Shown here piece after piece: positions 23,737 through 32,782 of a DNA stretch of 64,000 nt (position 1 is the first letter of the stretch; every line of letters starts with the position of its first letter). Under the pieces are notes generated by a model. That model was not told where the DNA came from, ran no database searches, and saw nothing but the letters and a program-made list of their open reading frames with translations. The stretch is from contig NC_018011.1 of the NCBI RefSeq assembly GCF_000265365.1, positions 930,001-994,000 on the forward strand, written 5' to 3'. The stretch is from Alistipes finegoldii DSM 17242 (lineage in GTDB: Bacteria > Bacteroidota > Bacteroidia > Bacteroidales > Rikenellaceae). A program made the translations under genes and the position numbers.

Positions 23737-25359
23737 TTACCAATCTTTTGTCCATTTATTATATCCGCGCCTACCATCCGCTAACTCTCCCAGCTTAATA
23801 GCATCGAACATATACTCATTTTCCGAGAAGTAATTCTTACCCCAAGGGCTTTCGTCGATAAGGTAGACTCCGTCGTCAGCAAAGAATTTATATCCATCCG
23901 TGATACTGCTGGTCCATGTACTTTCGTATTTGTCCTGAAGAACCGTGCGCATCTCTTCGAAAACCAGAATATTGCTCTGTTTATAGCCGGCATCGCGCCA
24001 GAGAAAGACAGGTGCGATTCGCTCAGTCGGGGTTGTTTCCGCCTCTCCCGTATACCACGGAATATTGACGCATCCGTATTTGGCGGGAGCGAGTCCTGCG
24101 ATCGGCTTGCGGGGCCATTCCGCCGAAACAAACGCGGCGCCCTGATGCCACGGATCGACGATCTGCATGTCTTTGGAGTTATCCAGATAGCCGGACCACG
24201 CATAGTCGAGGTATTTGCCGACCTCGATGCCGCCCATAGCCGCAGTATCCCAGAAATATTCGGTAGGCTCCATATGGTCGGTAAGCGTTACGAGCAGTCC
24301 GTCGCCCAGCGCTTCGCGCACGGCTTTGATCAGTTTGGGGTACGACGTCGTATTCATCGCCGGCATGCCCTCTTTGCCGTAACCGGAATTCCGGTCCCAG
24401 AAATTCACGCCATCAAGTCCGTATTCGGTAACGACCGCCTTCACCTGCGCCGTGAAATCGGCGATCTGCGCATCGGTGAGGTTGCAGAATCCCAATCCCT
24501 TGCCGCCGCCTTCGATGCTGATGCAGACCTTGCGGCCCTTATCCTGCAACGGACGGATATACTTGGTCGCATGGCCGAGGACATAGCGCATGTCGGCACC
24601 CAGATTCAGTAAAGCCCGCGACGTTGCAGCGTCGTAATCGAGTACGACCGTACGCAGATTTACAATATCGCCGATGGTTCTCGTACCGTCGGGTCGTTCC
24701 GGCCATGCATTTTCCCAATTTTCGTCCAGTTTGGACATCAGGTATTCATCTACGAGCAAGGGTTGATACAGAGCGGTATTGAGGTAAAATACCGTGAACA
24801 CCTGTTCCTGATTGAGTTTGTACTCACCCATCTGGAGACCGCGGACCGTAAGCAGGTAATTGACAGTCTGCCGTTCGGCATCCGCAGCGTCCGCAGCGTC
24901 CGCAGCGACCGTCAGGGGCAGGTAATACTCGCCCGGAGCAAGATTCTCGGCAAAAAAACGGATACGTTTGAGCGCCGAATGCTGGGCATCGCCTGCAATG
25001 TCCAGCTTCTTGCCGTCGGGAAAGTCGTAATTGGCTTCGGGCAGCAGAGTGCGTTCCGTCTCGCCCTCCCCGGCTTTCACGGCCGCTTCGAGGGACAGCG
25101 CCGATCCGAGCGGCTTGGTGAGTTGATAATAGAAGTTATCGGTCACGAATCCGTTGCCTTCGGTCAGAAATACGCGCACCTCGTCCCGGACGCTCCGGGT
25201 ACTGCGCAGCATGCCGTAGGTATTCTCAAGCCCGTCCTTGTCGGGCAGTTTGCCTCCTTCGCGTTCCACGGGGTCGGCGTCGCAGGCCGTAAGGCCCGCG
25301 AGCGCCGCCGCGCAGAAAAGCGTCACTACTAATAAATTCTGTATCTTTTGCGTCTTCAT
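23737..25359 (-). CDS. DUF1735 + inactive GH18-like lipoprotein, PUL2
   Basis: This 540-residue lipoprotein (lipobox TAC near residue 26) has an N-terminal DUF1735 beta-sandwich (about 35-175) and a GH18-type barrel (about 185-490). The catalytic strand reads LDGVNFWDRNSG: the acid Glu is replaced by Arg323 and the preceding motif Asp by Trp, so it should not hydrolyse. The fold suggests a glycan-binding role. A 9-bp tandem repeat encodes an Ala-Ala-Asp run near residues 152-160. It overlaps no neighbour and is 3 bases after the LamG gene. Confidence 0.83.
   Translation of the reverse strand: MKTQKIQNLLVVTLFCAAALAGLTACDADPVEREGGKLPDKDGLENTYGMLRSTRSVRDEVRVFLTEGNGFVTDNFYYQLTKPLGSALSLEAAVKAGEGETERTLLPEANYDFPDGKKLDIAGDAQHSALKRIRFFAENLAPGEYYLPLTVAADAADAADAERQTVNYLLTVRGLQMGEYKLNQEQVFTVFYLNTALYQPLLVDEYLMSKLDENWENAWPERPDGTRTIGDIVNLRTVVLDYDAATSRALLNLGADMRYVLGHATKYIRPLQDKGRKVCISIEGGGKGLGFCNLTDAQIADFTAQVKAVVTEYGLDGVNFWDRNSGYGKEGMPAMNTTSYPKLIKAVREALGDGLLVTLTDHMEPTEYFWDTAAMGGIEVGKYLDYAWSGYLDNSKDMQIVDPWHQGAAFVSAEWPRKPIAGLAPAKYGCVNIPWYTGEAETTPTERIAPVFLWRDAGYKQSNILVFEEMRTVLQDKYESTWTSSITDGYKFFADDGVYLIDESPWGKNYFSENEYMFDAIKLGELADGRRGYNKWTKDW
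24878..24913 (-). repeat. 9-bp tandem repeat inside the inactive GH18-like gene
   Basis: The unit GCGTCCGCA is repeated about three times, with diverged flanking copies, and encodes alternating Ala-Ala-Asp in the linker of the 540-residue lipoprotein. It keeps the frame whatever the copy number. Confidence 0.8.
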
Positions 25360-25362
25360 AAT

Positions 25363-26718
25363 TTATTCCTCCACTTCATTAATTTTCGGAATCTCGATGC
25401 CGTCGGGCCACTTCAGGTCGTATTTCGCCTGACCGTCGTTGCCGTAGCGCGAGTAATCCTTCACCGTATTGCCCTTGCCGTCGTTGAATTTCCAGTAACC
25501 GAGCAGCGTCGGGTCGTCCTTCGGGTTCTCGACGTTGTACATGTTCTCCCAGATCTGTTCGGGAGTGCGGGCGACGGACCAGACGCGCGCCTCGGCGATC
25601 TTGCCGTTCAGCGGACGGTAGTCGTTGTACGAATAACTGATAAAGAACTGGCGGGCTTCGCTATACGTATCGTAGCCGAGCGTCTTGTACTGATCCTTCT
25701 TGCCCGGATCGGTCTCGTTGTCCCACAGGTCGTACAGCGCACGGCGGGCCAGATGGATGAAGTTCTTGTCGTCCAGTGCGGCCGGCCCCATCTCGGTCGC
25801 CTCGCTCTGTATCCTGCCGTTGACATAGACACGCACGACGCGGGTGTTCTGGTCGTAAGTGCAGGCGACATGATACCAGTAACCCTTCTGGAGGACCTTC
25901 GTGTTGTCGCGTCCGGGGAATTTGCCGAATCCGACGCCCGAACCGTCGAACTGCAGCTGTTCGCGTTCGAAATTCGTGTCGCCGATACGCAGCAGCGCAT
26001 AGTCCTCCTCGCCCATCACGGTCGAAATGCTCACCGGATTGCCCTGAATGTCGGTCAGCGCGAAATCGTCGATGTAGATCAGCGCTTCGTAGGTCATGGC
26101 CCGGAGTTTATTCCACGGCATGCTGTTGTCGCCGTACTTGTCGAGCGACGGGAATTCGATCCAGTTGTCCGTAAGCTGCGCCGCGACGGTGATGGCCGAA
26201 GAGCGTTTGACGACATAATAGGCGGCCTCGGAGCCTTTCAGCACCGACATCGACGAATGGGAGATGCGCACCGGCAGCAGGTAGGTCTCGTCGATGGGCA
26301 GCGCGCCGGTCTGCTGTTCGCCTTCGCCCATCAGCCCTTTCAGGCGGAGCGTCACCACCTCCGACGCGGTCTTGCCGGCATGGATGGTCACGTTGTCGGA
26401 CGACAGCTCGTAATACTTCGCGTCGAGCATTTTCCAGTCCGAACCGTAGCGGGCGTTGTAGGTCGCCACGAGCGACGGGTCCACCGTGAGCGACACCGCG
26501 ACGTCCTGCCCTTCGGGATAGGCCAGCGTCGCCTGAATCGGCTTTTCGACCGTGGGCGTATTGTTGCTGAAGGTGGCCGGCTGCACCTCGTCGGTCTTCG
26601 ACACGTCGAGGTACACGACATTGTCGAACTTGTGGTCATCGGCATCATAGTTATCGCAGGCCGTAAAGGCCCCCGCTGCCGCAACGCCCAGTATGAGATA
26701 TTTATGTATTAATTTCAT
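25363..26718 (-). CDS. DUF1735/LamG-type lipoprotein, probable surface glycan-binding protein, PUL2
   Basis: This 451-residue lipoprotein (lipobox TAC near residue 21) has a DUF1735 domain (about 25-175) and a LamG_3 concanavalin-like domain (about 190-451). Visible pieces are WYHVACTYDQNTRVVRVYVNG, KIAEARVWSVARTPEQIW (the parts cited are continuous) and LLGYWKFNDGKGNTVKDYSR. It is a paralog of 8259-9434 in PUL1, but about 60 residues longer because of an insert around 300-345. It is 8 bases after its upstream neighbour. Confidence 0.85.
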   Translation of the reverse strand: MKLIHKYLILGVAAAGAFTACDNYDADDHKFDNVVYLDVSKTDEVQPATFSNNTPTVEKPIQATLAYPEGQDVAVSLTVDPSLVATYNARYGSDWKMLDAKYYELSSDNVTIHAGKTASEVVTLRLKGLMGEGEQQTGALPIDETYLLPVRISHSSMSVLKGSEAAYYVVKRSSAITVAAQLTDNWIEFPSLDKYGDNSMPWNKLRAMTYEALIYIDDFALTDIQGNPVSISTVMGEEDYALLRIGDTNFEREQLQFDGSGVGFGKFPGRDNTKVLQKGYWYHVACTYDQNTRVVRVYVNGRIQSEATEMGPAALDDKNFIHLARRALYDLWDNETDPGKKDQYKTLGYDTYSEARQFFISYSYNDYRPLNGKIAEARVWSVARTPEQIWENMYNVENPKDDPTLLGYWKFNDGKGNTVKDYSRYGNDGQAKYDLKWPDGIEIPKINEVEE

Positions 26719-26726
26719 AGCGTCGG

Positions 26727-27656
26727 TTATTTAGAAGGATTAAGCGTCTGGATGGCCTGACGGATCATTTTGTAGTTCATGTCCGCATTGTAGTAGTCGT
26801 TGCCGATGTTGTAGGCCCCCAGTCCGCGCAACGGACCGTAGGCTATCACGCGGCGCGACATCTCCTCGACAGCGGCATACTCCACGCGGTCTTCGTCCTT
26901 GAGGGGCGCTCCGGCCTCGGCCGCCAGCAGGAGTTTCGAAGCCGGAACGGCCGCGTAACCCGTGGCGTTGAGTATCTGCAGCTTCACGTCGCCGACATCT
27001 TCGGTTTTCTCGGTGTCGAGGATGAAATAATCCACCTTCGCACGGTCCGCTTCGGCGACGAAGAGCGGATTGCCCTCGAAGACGAGCAGCTTGCTCTCGT
27101 CGGCCGAGAGTTTCGAGACGATCAGCGCTGCGGCCTGCACCGCTGCCGGATCGCCGGCGTTGGGAATCCCAGTGAACGAATAGCCGTCCATGCCGTTGGC
27201 GGCGACGGACGACACGATCCGGTCGAGCCATGCGCCCAGTTTCGCGGCGTCGGCGAATTCGGCGGCACGTCCGGCATAGTCCACCTGCCAGAGCACTTTC
27301 GTGCCTTTCTCGCGCATGACGGCCATATCCTCGGCATCGTAACGCGAGAAATTGTCGGCATTGGTCAGCGCCACGATATCGAGCGAATCGGGCAGGCAGC
27401 GCATGAAGTCCTTCTCGCTGGCCGCCGGTTCGGGCGAGTTGTGCAGGCGGGCGTAGACGATGAAATGCTCGCTCTTTTTATAGTCCCGCAGAGCGGCCGT
27501 ATATTCCGCCCACAAGGCCGGGTCCTGCTCCCACGGTTTCTTCACGTTGTTGTCCACGGCCTCCATCTCGGTCCAGTCATTGCAGGCGGCAAGGCCGAAG
27601 AGTACGCCGAGGAGCAGGAACAAACCGGAGAAACGTATTATTCTGTGCTGTTTCAT
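26727..27656 (-). CDS. Catalytically inactive GH18-like lipoprotein, PUL2
   Basis: This 309-residue lipoprotein (lipobox AAC near residue 25) occupies the slot after SusD, as 9447-10496 does in PUL1. The GH18 core strand is degraded to GMDGYSFTGIPNAGD. The catalytic Glu position is Ile164 and the motif Asp is Thr, so it should bind rather than cut. The gene is 5 bases downstream of susD. Confidence 0.8.
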   Translation of the reverse strand: MKQHRIIRFSGLFLLLGVLFGLAACNDWTEMEAVDNNVKKPWEQDPALWAEYTAALRDYKKSEHFIVYARLHNSPEPAASEKDFMRCLPDSLDIVALTNADNFSRYDAEDMAVMREKGTKVLWQVDYAGRAAEFADAAKLGAWLDRIVSSVAANGMDGYSFTGIPNAGDPAAVQAAALIVSKLSADESKLLVFEGNPLFVAEADRAKVDYFILDTEKTEDVGDVKLQILNATGYAAVPASKLLLAAEAGAPLKDEDRVEYAAVEEMSRRVIAYGPLRGLGAYNIGNDYYNADMNYKMIRQAIQTLNPSK

Positions 27657-27661
27657 AGCGT

Positions 27662-29260
27662 TTAGTTGTTATAAGGTTTCACGTCCCACCATACGCGGGT
27701 TCCCATGCCGTCGCCCTTGCGGCTGCCCTGCGACTCGCTGTTAAGCATCTGTACGGCTTCCTGAAGATTGGCGTTGTTCTTGTCGTATTCCTCGACGGGA
27801 TAAGGCAGACGGCGGGCGCCCTGAGCCAGATCCACCGTACCGCCCGACTTGTCCTCGACGGCGGGCAGCAGGCGCGGATACCCCGTGCGACGGTGCTCGG
27901 ACCACGCCTCGACGCCCAGCGGGAAGATGGCGATCCATTTCTGGGTGATGATACGCTCCAGATTGCGCTCTTTGATGGCCGCCTTGTCGGCGCCTTCGGC
28001 GGAATCGTCCTCCCATGCGATGGTGATCGAACTCAGGGCGGTCGCGCTGTAATTGCCCAGCGGATCGTTATAGGCCGCAGGTTTTCTGGTCTTGTCGGCG
28101 ATATAGGCATCGGCATCCTTGGCGCCCTTGTCCTCGAACGAGAGGCGGATCGCCTGCTCGTAGAGCGCCTTGGCGGCATCCTTCGTTCCCCAGCGCAGCT
28201 CGTATTCGGCCTTGAGGAAAGCCACCTCCGCCGCGTTGATCCACAGGTAAGGCGTCGAACTGGTAACGATCATGTTCGAATACTTGGCCTGCGCCTGCGA
28301 TTTGCTCGTGACGTCGATGCCGATGCGGATGCCCACGTAATCGCCCTTGTCGTTGGGCAGGAACATCTTTTCGAGACGCGGGTCTTCGTAACCGGTCATG
28401 TAGCAGAGAATGTCGGCGCCGACGCGGTGGTCGCCCCAGTCGTTGTAGATCAGCGTCGTGCGGTTCTCGGCGGCGTGCATGGCCGCGTTGTCGGCATTGG
28501 CCGTGATGACGCCTGCGGCGATGGCTTCGGCAGCCTTCGTCCGGGCGACGTCGGGCTTCACTTCGCTAAGGCGCATCGCCATGCGCAGCTTGAGCGAATT
28601 GGCATATTTGAGCCACTGGGCGATATTGCCGCCGTAGACCCGGTCGTAGCGGCTGAAAGCCTCGGCCGGAAGCGTCGTATTGGCGGCGAAGGCGGCGATC
28701 GCCTCGTCCAGCTCCCCGAACATCTTCATATAGACCTCCTCCTGCTTGTCGTACTTCACCGTAATCGACTCGTTGGTTTCGAGGTTCGAATAGGGAATAG
28801 GCCCGTAGGAGTCGGTGACGCGGTGCATGATCGCCACGCGCAACAGTTTGGCGAAAGCGACGGCCACCTCATCGTCCGTACCGGTGACGATGCCGCGCCA
28901 CGGCGTGTAAGTCTCGGTAATCACGTTGGCGAACGGCCATTTGCGCCAGTCGGCCGAAGGATTGAAGGTCTCGAACTTCGTGAGCCAGCTGTCTACCGTC
29001 GCTCCGATATAGCCGCCGAACGGACCGCCCGACAGGCTTTCGTTGAACTGGTACATATGCTCCTGCACGGGAACCACGAGTCCCTGCAGCGACTGGAATT
29101 TCGTGCCGATCTTGTAGTTCAGGGCATCCATCTGCCCGTCGGTCACCTCGTTCGGATTGCGATTCATGTTCTCGAAATCGCCCGTACACGAAATGCTGAG
29201 CAGCACTACCGAAAGCAGCAGTAGCTGCATGTATGCATTTATCTTTTTCATGCTGTTCAT
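27662..29260 (-). CDS. SusD/RagB-family nutrient-binding lipoprotein, PUL2
   Basis: This is the surface lid partner of the PUL2 SusC. The 532-residue protein has a lipoprotein signal (lipobox ISC near residue 25), then FENMNRNPNEVTDGQMD, the helix WLKYANSLKLRLAMRLSE, and the late motif RIITQKWIAIFPLGVEAWSE. An alternative ATG three codons in (29251) gives MKKINAYMQ and is equally plausible. Only 3 bases separate it from susC. Confidence 0.93.
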   Translation of the reverse strand: MNSMKKINAYMQLLLLSVVLLSISCTGDFENMNRNPNEVTDGQMDALNYKIGTKFQSLQGLVVPVQEHMYQFNESLSGGPFGGYIGATVDSWLTKFETFNPSADWRKWPFANVITETYTPWRGIVTGTDDEVAVAFAKLLRVAIMHRVTDSYGPIPYSNLETNESITVKYDKQEEVYMKMFGELDEAIAAFAANTTLPAEAFSRYDRVYGGNIAQWLKYANSLKLRMAMRLSEVKPDVARTKAAEAIAAGVITANADNAAMHAAENRTTLIYNDWGDHRVGADILCYMTGYEDPRLEKMFLPNDKGDYVGIRIGIDVTSKSQAQAKYSNMIVTSSTPYLWINAAEVAFLKAEYELRWGTKDAAKALYEQAIRLSFEDKGAKDADAYIADKTRKPAAYNDPLGNYSATALSSITIAWEDDSAEGADKAAIKERNLERIITQKWIAIFPLGVEAWSEHRRTGYPRLLPAVEDKSGGTVDLAQGARRLPYPVEEYDKNNANLQEAVQMLNSESQGSRKGDGMGTRVWWDVKPYNN

Positions 29261-29263
29261 GGT

Positions 29264-32200
29264 TTAGAATTCAAATTTCACGTTGAAACCCAGACTGCGC
29301 AGCGACGGCATCATGAAGTAGTCGATGCCCTGATAGCTCAGCCCCGTCGAAGCCACGGCTTCGGGGTCGAAAGGAGCCTTGCAGTAGATCATCCACAGGT
29401 TGCGGCCCACGAACGAGACGGTGAGTACCATCTTGTTGCGGAACCATTTGCGCGGCAGCGTGTAGCCCAGCGACAGCTCCTGCAGGCGGAAGTTCGTGGC
29501 CGAATAGGTGTAGTACTGCGGAAGTCCCGACTGCGAACCGATAGCCTGATACCATTTCTGGGCATCGACCATCTCACGGCCGTTGATCAGCACGCCGCCC
29601 GCATCGCGCGCGGCTGCCGAAACTTCCGAGACGCCGTACAGGTCCATGTTGGCCTGCGTAGCCGAGTAGCAGATGCCGCCGATGCGTCCCGTGAACAGCA
29701 GGCCGAGGTTGATCCCCTTGTAGCGGAAGTCGTTGCGCCATGCGAGGTTCTCGCTCGGAAAAACGGAGCCGAGATAGATTTGCTCGCCCTCGTCGGTGAG
29801 AAGCAGGTTGCCCGCCTTATCGACCTCGACATAACCGTTGTCGTTGAATTTCAGGTCCGAAGTGGTATAGAGGTCGCCCAGCGTGCCGCCCTGCTTGAGG
29901 ATGTATTTGGCCTTGCCCAGCCCCTTGATGTCGAGTTCCGAAAGATTCAGCGGCTGGCCCGTAACGGGATTCAACGCACCGGAAGCCAAGTCGATGATCT
30001 CGTTCTTGTTCCACGAGAAGGTAAAGTTCGACGACCAGCCGAAATCGCGCCACTGGTTCGAATAGCCGAGCGACAGCTCGACGCCGGTATTGCGGACATG
30101 CCCCGTCTGGAGGTAGATGGTCGTATAGGACGACGACGGCGGAAGCGCCGGGTCGAACGTCTGGTTCTTCGTATCGGCGGAATACCACGACGCCGAAAGG
30201 CTGATGTTCTTCCACAGACGGGCGTCGATACCCACCTCATAGGTGATGGTCCGTTCGGGTTTCAGGTCGCCGATCGGATAGTGCGTCTTATCCTTCCATA
30301 TCTTGCCGGTAGCATCGTACTCGTAGGTCGGCGTGGTCAGGAAACGCGGGAACGGCAGGCCGACCGAGGCGATCGAACCGCGGAGCTTGAGGTAGGAGAA
30401 GGCGTTGCCCAAATCCCATGTCGAGGAGGGAACCCACGAAAGGCCGACCGAAGGGTAGAAAAACGACTTGGAGGGCGACCCGGCGATCTGCGAAGCCCAG
30501 TCGTTGCGGCCCGTCGCGGTCAGGTAGAGCATCTGTTTCCACCCCACTTCGACCGATGCGAAGACCGACTGCGTCTGGTCGTGCCAGCCGACCTTCTCGG
30601 CGCGCTTCTTCGTGTCGTCGAGGTCGAATACGTTGAAGATATTGGGAAGGCCGTTCTCCTGAATCGGACCGCGGTACGAAAGTTCGTCGGTCTTGATGTT
30701 GTTGAGCGAAGCGCCGACGTTGGCCGTGAGCGACCAATCGTCGCCGAAAGTCTTGTTGATGTTCAGCATCACGTCGGCATAGGTCTGCGTATCGTAGGCA
30801 CGGGCTTCGGTATAGTGGCCGTTCTTGCCGCCGTCGGTGATGGTCGTGTTGGACGAGGCGTAAAGTTTCTGCGTATAGAGCGAATTGGAGTTGTCGAGAC
30901 GCACGCGTCCCGAAACGCTCAGCCACGGCAGGATGTCGTAGCTGGCCGAGAACGACAGCATGTAGCGCTTCTTGTCGGTATTGCGCAGGTTGCGGTAGGC
31001 GATCCAGTAGGGATTCTGCATGCGCAGGTCGCCGCCCTCCATGTCCGCCGACCAGAACTGCTCCATGAGTTTGGTGCCGGGATTATAGCGTTCGAATTTC
31101 TTGTAAATCGCGAAATTCTCGCCGCGCGGGAAGAGATAGGCCGGGACCAGCGGGTTCGAATATACGCCCTGATTGGTCATGTTCTGGTCTTTCTGATAGA
31201 TATAGCTGGCGCTGGCGTCGAGCCGCAGTTTATCTTTCAGGAAGTAAGAGGTGTTGCGGAAAGTAAAGTTGTAGCGATCGTATTCGTTGTTGGGAATGAT
31301 GCCGTCGGAATTGACCGATGCGGCGGAAAAATAGGTCTGGTTCTTGTCCGTACCGCCGGAAACGGTCACGGCGTTGGTGTACACGTGTCCCGTTTCGAAG
31401 AAGTCGGCGGGCGTATAGCCGTAGCGGGCCGCGGGCAGGAGCTTCTGGCCCCAGCTGTAAATGCCCGAACCGCTCCTCACGCCGTTCGAACCCGTGCCGT
31501 AACGGTTCTGAAACTCCGGCTGCACGAAAGGATCGAGGAATTCGGTATTGCTCGAAAGCGTCACTTTGAGCGCGCCGGCCTTGCCCTTTTTCGTCGTGAT
31601 CATGATGGCGCCGTTGGCGGCGTTCGAACCGTAAAGGGCCGCAGCGGCGGCACCCGTGAGCACCGACATCGACTCGATATCCTCCGGGTTGATGTCCGCG
31701 ATGGATTCCGAGGCGCCGCGCGAATCGAACTCCGTACCTCCGCCTCCGCCGAAGTTATACATCGGGATTCCGTCGATGACATAGAGCGCATTGGACGACT
31801 GGCTGATGGACTTGTTGCCGCGGAGAATCACCTTCGACGCGCCGCCGACGCCCGAAGAGGAGGCGTTGATCGTAACGCCCGCGACCTTGCCCGTCAGCGA
31901 ATTGATGAAGTTGGCGTCCTTGACCGTGGTGATGTCCTCGGCCTTGACCTGCTGGACGTTATAACTCAGGGCCTTCTCCTGACGCTTGATGCCGAGGGCG
32001 GTGACAACGACGCCCTCGATTTCGGAAGCCGCTTCGTGAAGCGTGACGTCGAAGGAAGTCCGGTTGCCGACGGAAACCATGACGGGTTCGTACCCCAGAA
32101 AATTAACCTCCAGCTGGGCCGTAGCCGCGGGGGGGGGTACCTGAAGCGAGAAAGTTCCGTCCATGTCCGTACTCGTGCCGACGGTCGTGCCTTTGACCAC

Positions 32201-32596
32201 GACGGACGCCCCGATGACGGGAACGCCGTTGACGTCGCTGACCTTTCCCGTCACGGCGACGGGTTTTTCCGCGGCTTTCTCGGCAAGAATGATGTACGTG
32301 CCGTCGATCTTATACGTAATATCCGTATTTTTGAGCACGTAGTCCAATACTTCCTGAATCGTTTTCTGCGTCAGATTGACTGAGAGCTTTTTACCGGTGT
32401 CGACACCTTTGTTGATAAAAAGATAGCGAGTTTGTTTTTCAATCTCTTTCATAACCTGCGACATGGGCACGTCGGACAGATTCAGGGTTATGCGCGCATT
32501 CTGTGCCTGAGCGGTTAAGACACTCGCGCTCAGAGAGATTGCCAATACGAACCCAAACAGTCTTCGAAAGGTTTTGAAGAATACTGTTTTATTCAT
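29264..32596 (-). CDS. SusC/RagA TonB-dependent transporter with STN domain, PUL2
   Basis: This 1110-residue outer-membrane importer begins at MNKTVFFKTF. In order it has a signal peptide (1-32), an STN domain (about 38-105, VPMSQVMKEIEKQTRYLF), a carboxypeptidase-regulatory-like domain (about 115-195, GVPVIGASVVVKGTTVGTST), a plug (about 200-330) and a barrel to FNVKFEF. The STN domain fits signalling to the FecR protein encoded upstream. Nine G (32129-32137) lie in the Pro-Pro-Pro coding stretch between the regulatory-like domain strands. It is clearly paralogous to the PUL1 SusC. Confidence 0.94.
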   Translation of the reverse strand: MNKTVFFKTFRRLFGFVLAISLSASVLTAQAQNARITLNLSDVPMSQVMKEIEKQTRYLFINKGVDTGKKLSVNLTQKTIQEVLDYVLKNTDITYKIDGTYIILAEKAAEKPVAVTGKVSDVNGVPVIGASVVVKGTTVGTSTDMDGTFSLQVPPPAATAQLEVNFLGYEPVMVSVGNRTSFDVTLHEAASEIEGVVVTALGIKRQEKALSYNVQQVKAEDITTVKDANFINSLTGKVAGVTINASSSGVGGASKVILRGNKSISQSSNALYVIDGIPMYNFGGGGGTEFDSRGASESIADINPEDIESMSVLTGAAAAALYGSNAANGAIMITTKKGKAGALKVTLSSNTEFLDPFVQPEFQNRYGTGSNGVRSGSGIYSWGQKLLPAARYGYTPADFFETGHVYTNAVTVSGGTDKNQTYFSAASVNSDGIIPNNEYDRYNFTFRNTSYFLKDKLRLDASASYIYQKDQNMTNQGVYSNPLVPAYLFPRGENFAIYKKFERYNPGTKLMEQFWSADMEGGDLRMQNPYWIAYRNLRNTDKKRYMLSFSASYDILPWLSVSGRVRLDNSNSLYTQKLYASSNTTITDGGKNGHYTEARAYDTQTYADVMLNINKTFGDDWSLTANVGASLNNIKTDELSYRGPIQENGLPNIFNVFDLDDTKKRAEKVGWHDQTQSVFASVEVGWKQMLYLTATGRNDWASQIAGSPSKSFFYPSVGLSWVPSSTWDLGNAFSYLKLRGSIASVGLPFPRFLTTPTYEYDATGKIWKDKTHYPIGDLKPERTITYEVGIDARLWKNISLSASWYSADTKNQTFDPALPPSSSYTTIYLQTGHVRNTGVELSLGYSNQWRDFGWSSNFTFSWNKNEIIDLASGALNPVTGQPLNLSELDIKGLGKAKYILKQGGTLGDLYTTSDLKFNDNGYVEVDKAGNLLLTDEGEQIYLGSVFPSENLAWRNDFRYKGINLGLLFTGRIGGICYSATQANMDLYGVSEVSAAARDAGGVLINGREMVDAQKWYQAIGSQSGLPQYYTYSATNFRLQELSLGYTLPRKWFRNKMVLTVSFVGRNLWMIYCKAPFDPEAVASTGLSYQGIDYFMMPSLRSLGFNVKFEF
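32129..32137 (-). repeat. Nine-base homopolymer inside PUL2 susC
   Basis: G9 on the plus strand, C9 in the coding strand, encodes three Pro near residue 155 of SusC. Loss or gain of one base would truncate the transporter before its plug. Confidence 0.9.
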
Positions 32597-32603
32597 ACTT
32601 TTG
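32573..32603 (+). promoter_or_regulatory. Consensus promoter antisense to the PUL2 susC start
   Basis: On the plus strand TTTG at 32573-32576, a 19-base spacer and TACTTTTG at 32596-32603 match the Bacteroidetes consensus exactly. As in PUL1, the -7 box begins on the base pairing with the A of the susC start codon and faces into the leader. Confidence 0.7.
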
Positions 32604-32609
32604 TAAAGT

Positions 32610-32690
32610 TTAAGATAATAGGTTAATGGGTGCAAGAATCATTTAATCTGTTATCTTCGCCTGCGGAGGTCCAGTCCGCAGGCTTTTTTT
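32610..32690 (+). ncRNA. Predicted DonS-like cis-antisense small RNA over the PUL2 susC leader
   Basis: The predicted RNA of about 80 nt starts about 7 bases after the TACTTTTG box. It ends in a perfect 9-bp stem (GCCTGCGGA 32659-32667, TCCGCAGGC 32675-32683) followed by seven T (32684-32690), a textbook intrinsic terminator in the direction opposite to all neighbouring genes. It is complementary to the susC leader from about 14 to 94 bases before the ATG. Layout and spacing match the PUL1 copy, though the primary sequence is diverged. The model is DonS of Bacteroides fragilis; expression is inferred. Confidence 0.66.
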
Positions 32691-32747
32691 ATCGGTCAAA
32701 TGATTCGGATCGTCAAGTCGTCAGTTGTTTTTCATGCGCATATCTTA

Positions 32748-32761
32748 CCGGGGTTTTAGGT
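32748..32761 (-). promoter_or_regulatory. Shared box upstream of PUL2 susC, candidate ECF-sigma -35 element
   Basis: The minus strand reads ACCTAAAACCCCGG, a near match to 15667-15682 in PUL1 and at an almost equal distance from the antisense-RNA terminator. It is offered as the susC promoter element recognised by the locus sigma factor. Confidence 0.4.
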
Positions 32762-32782
32762 TAAACAATAACAGGCGGAGGA

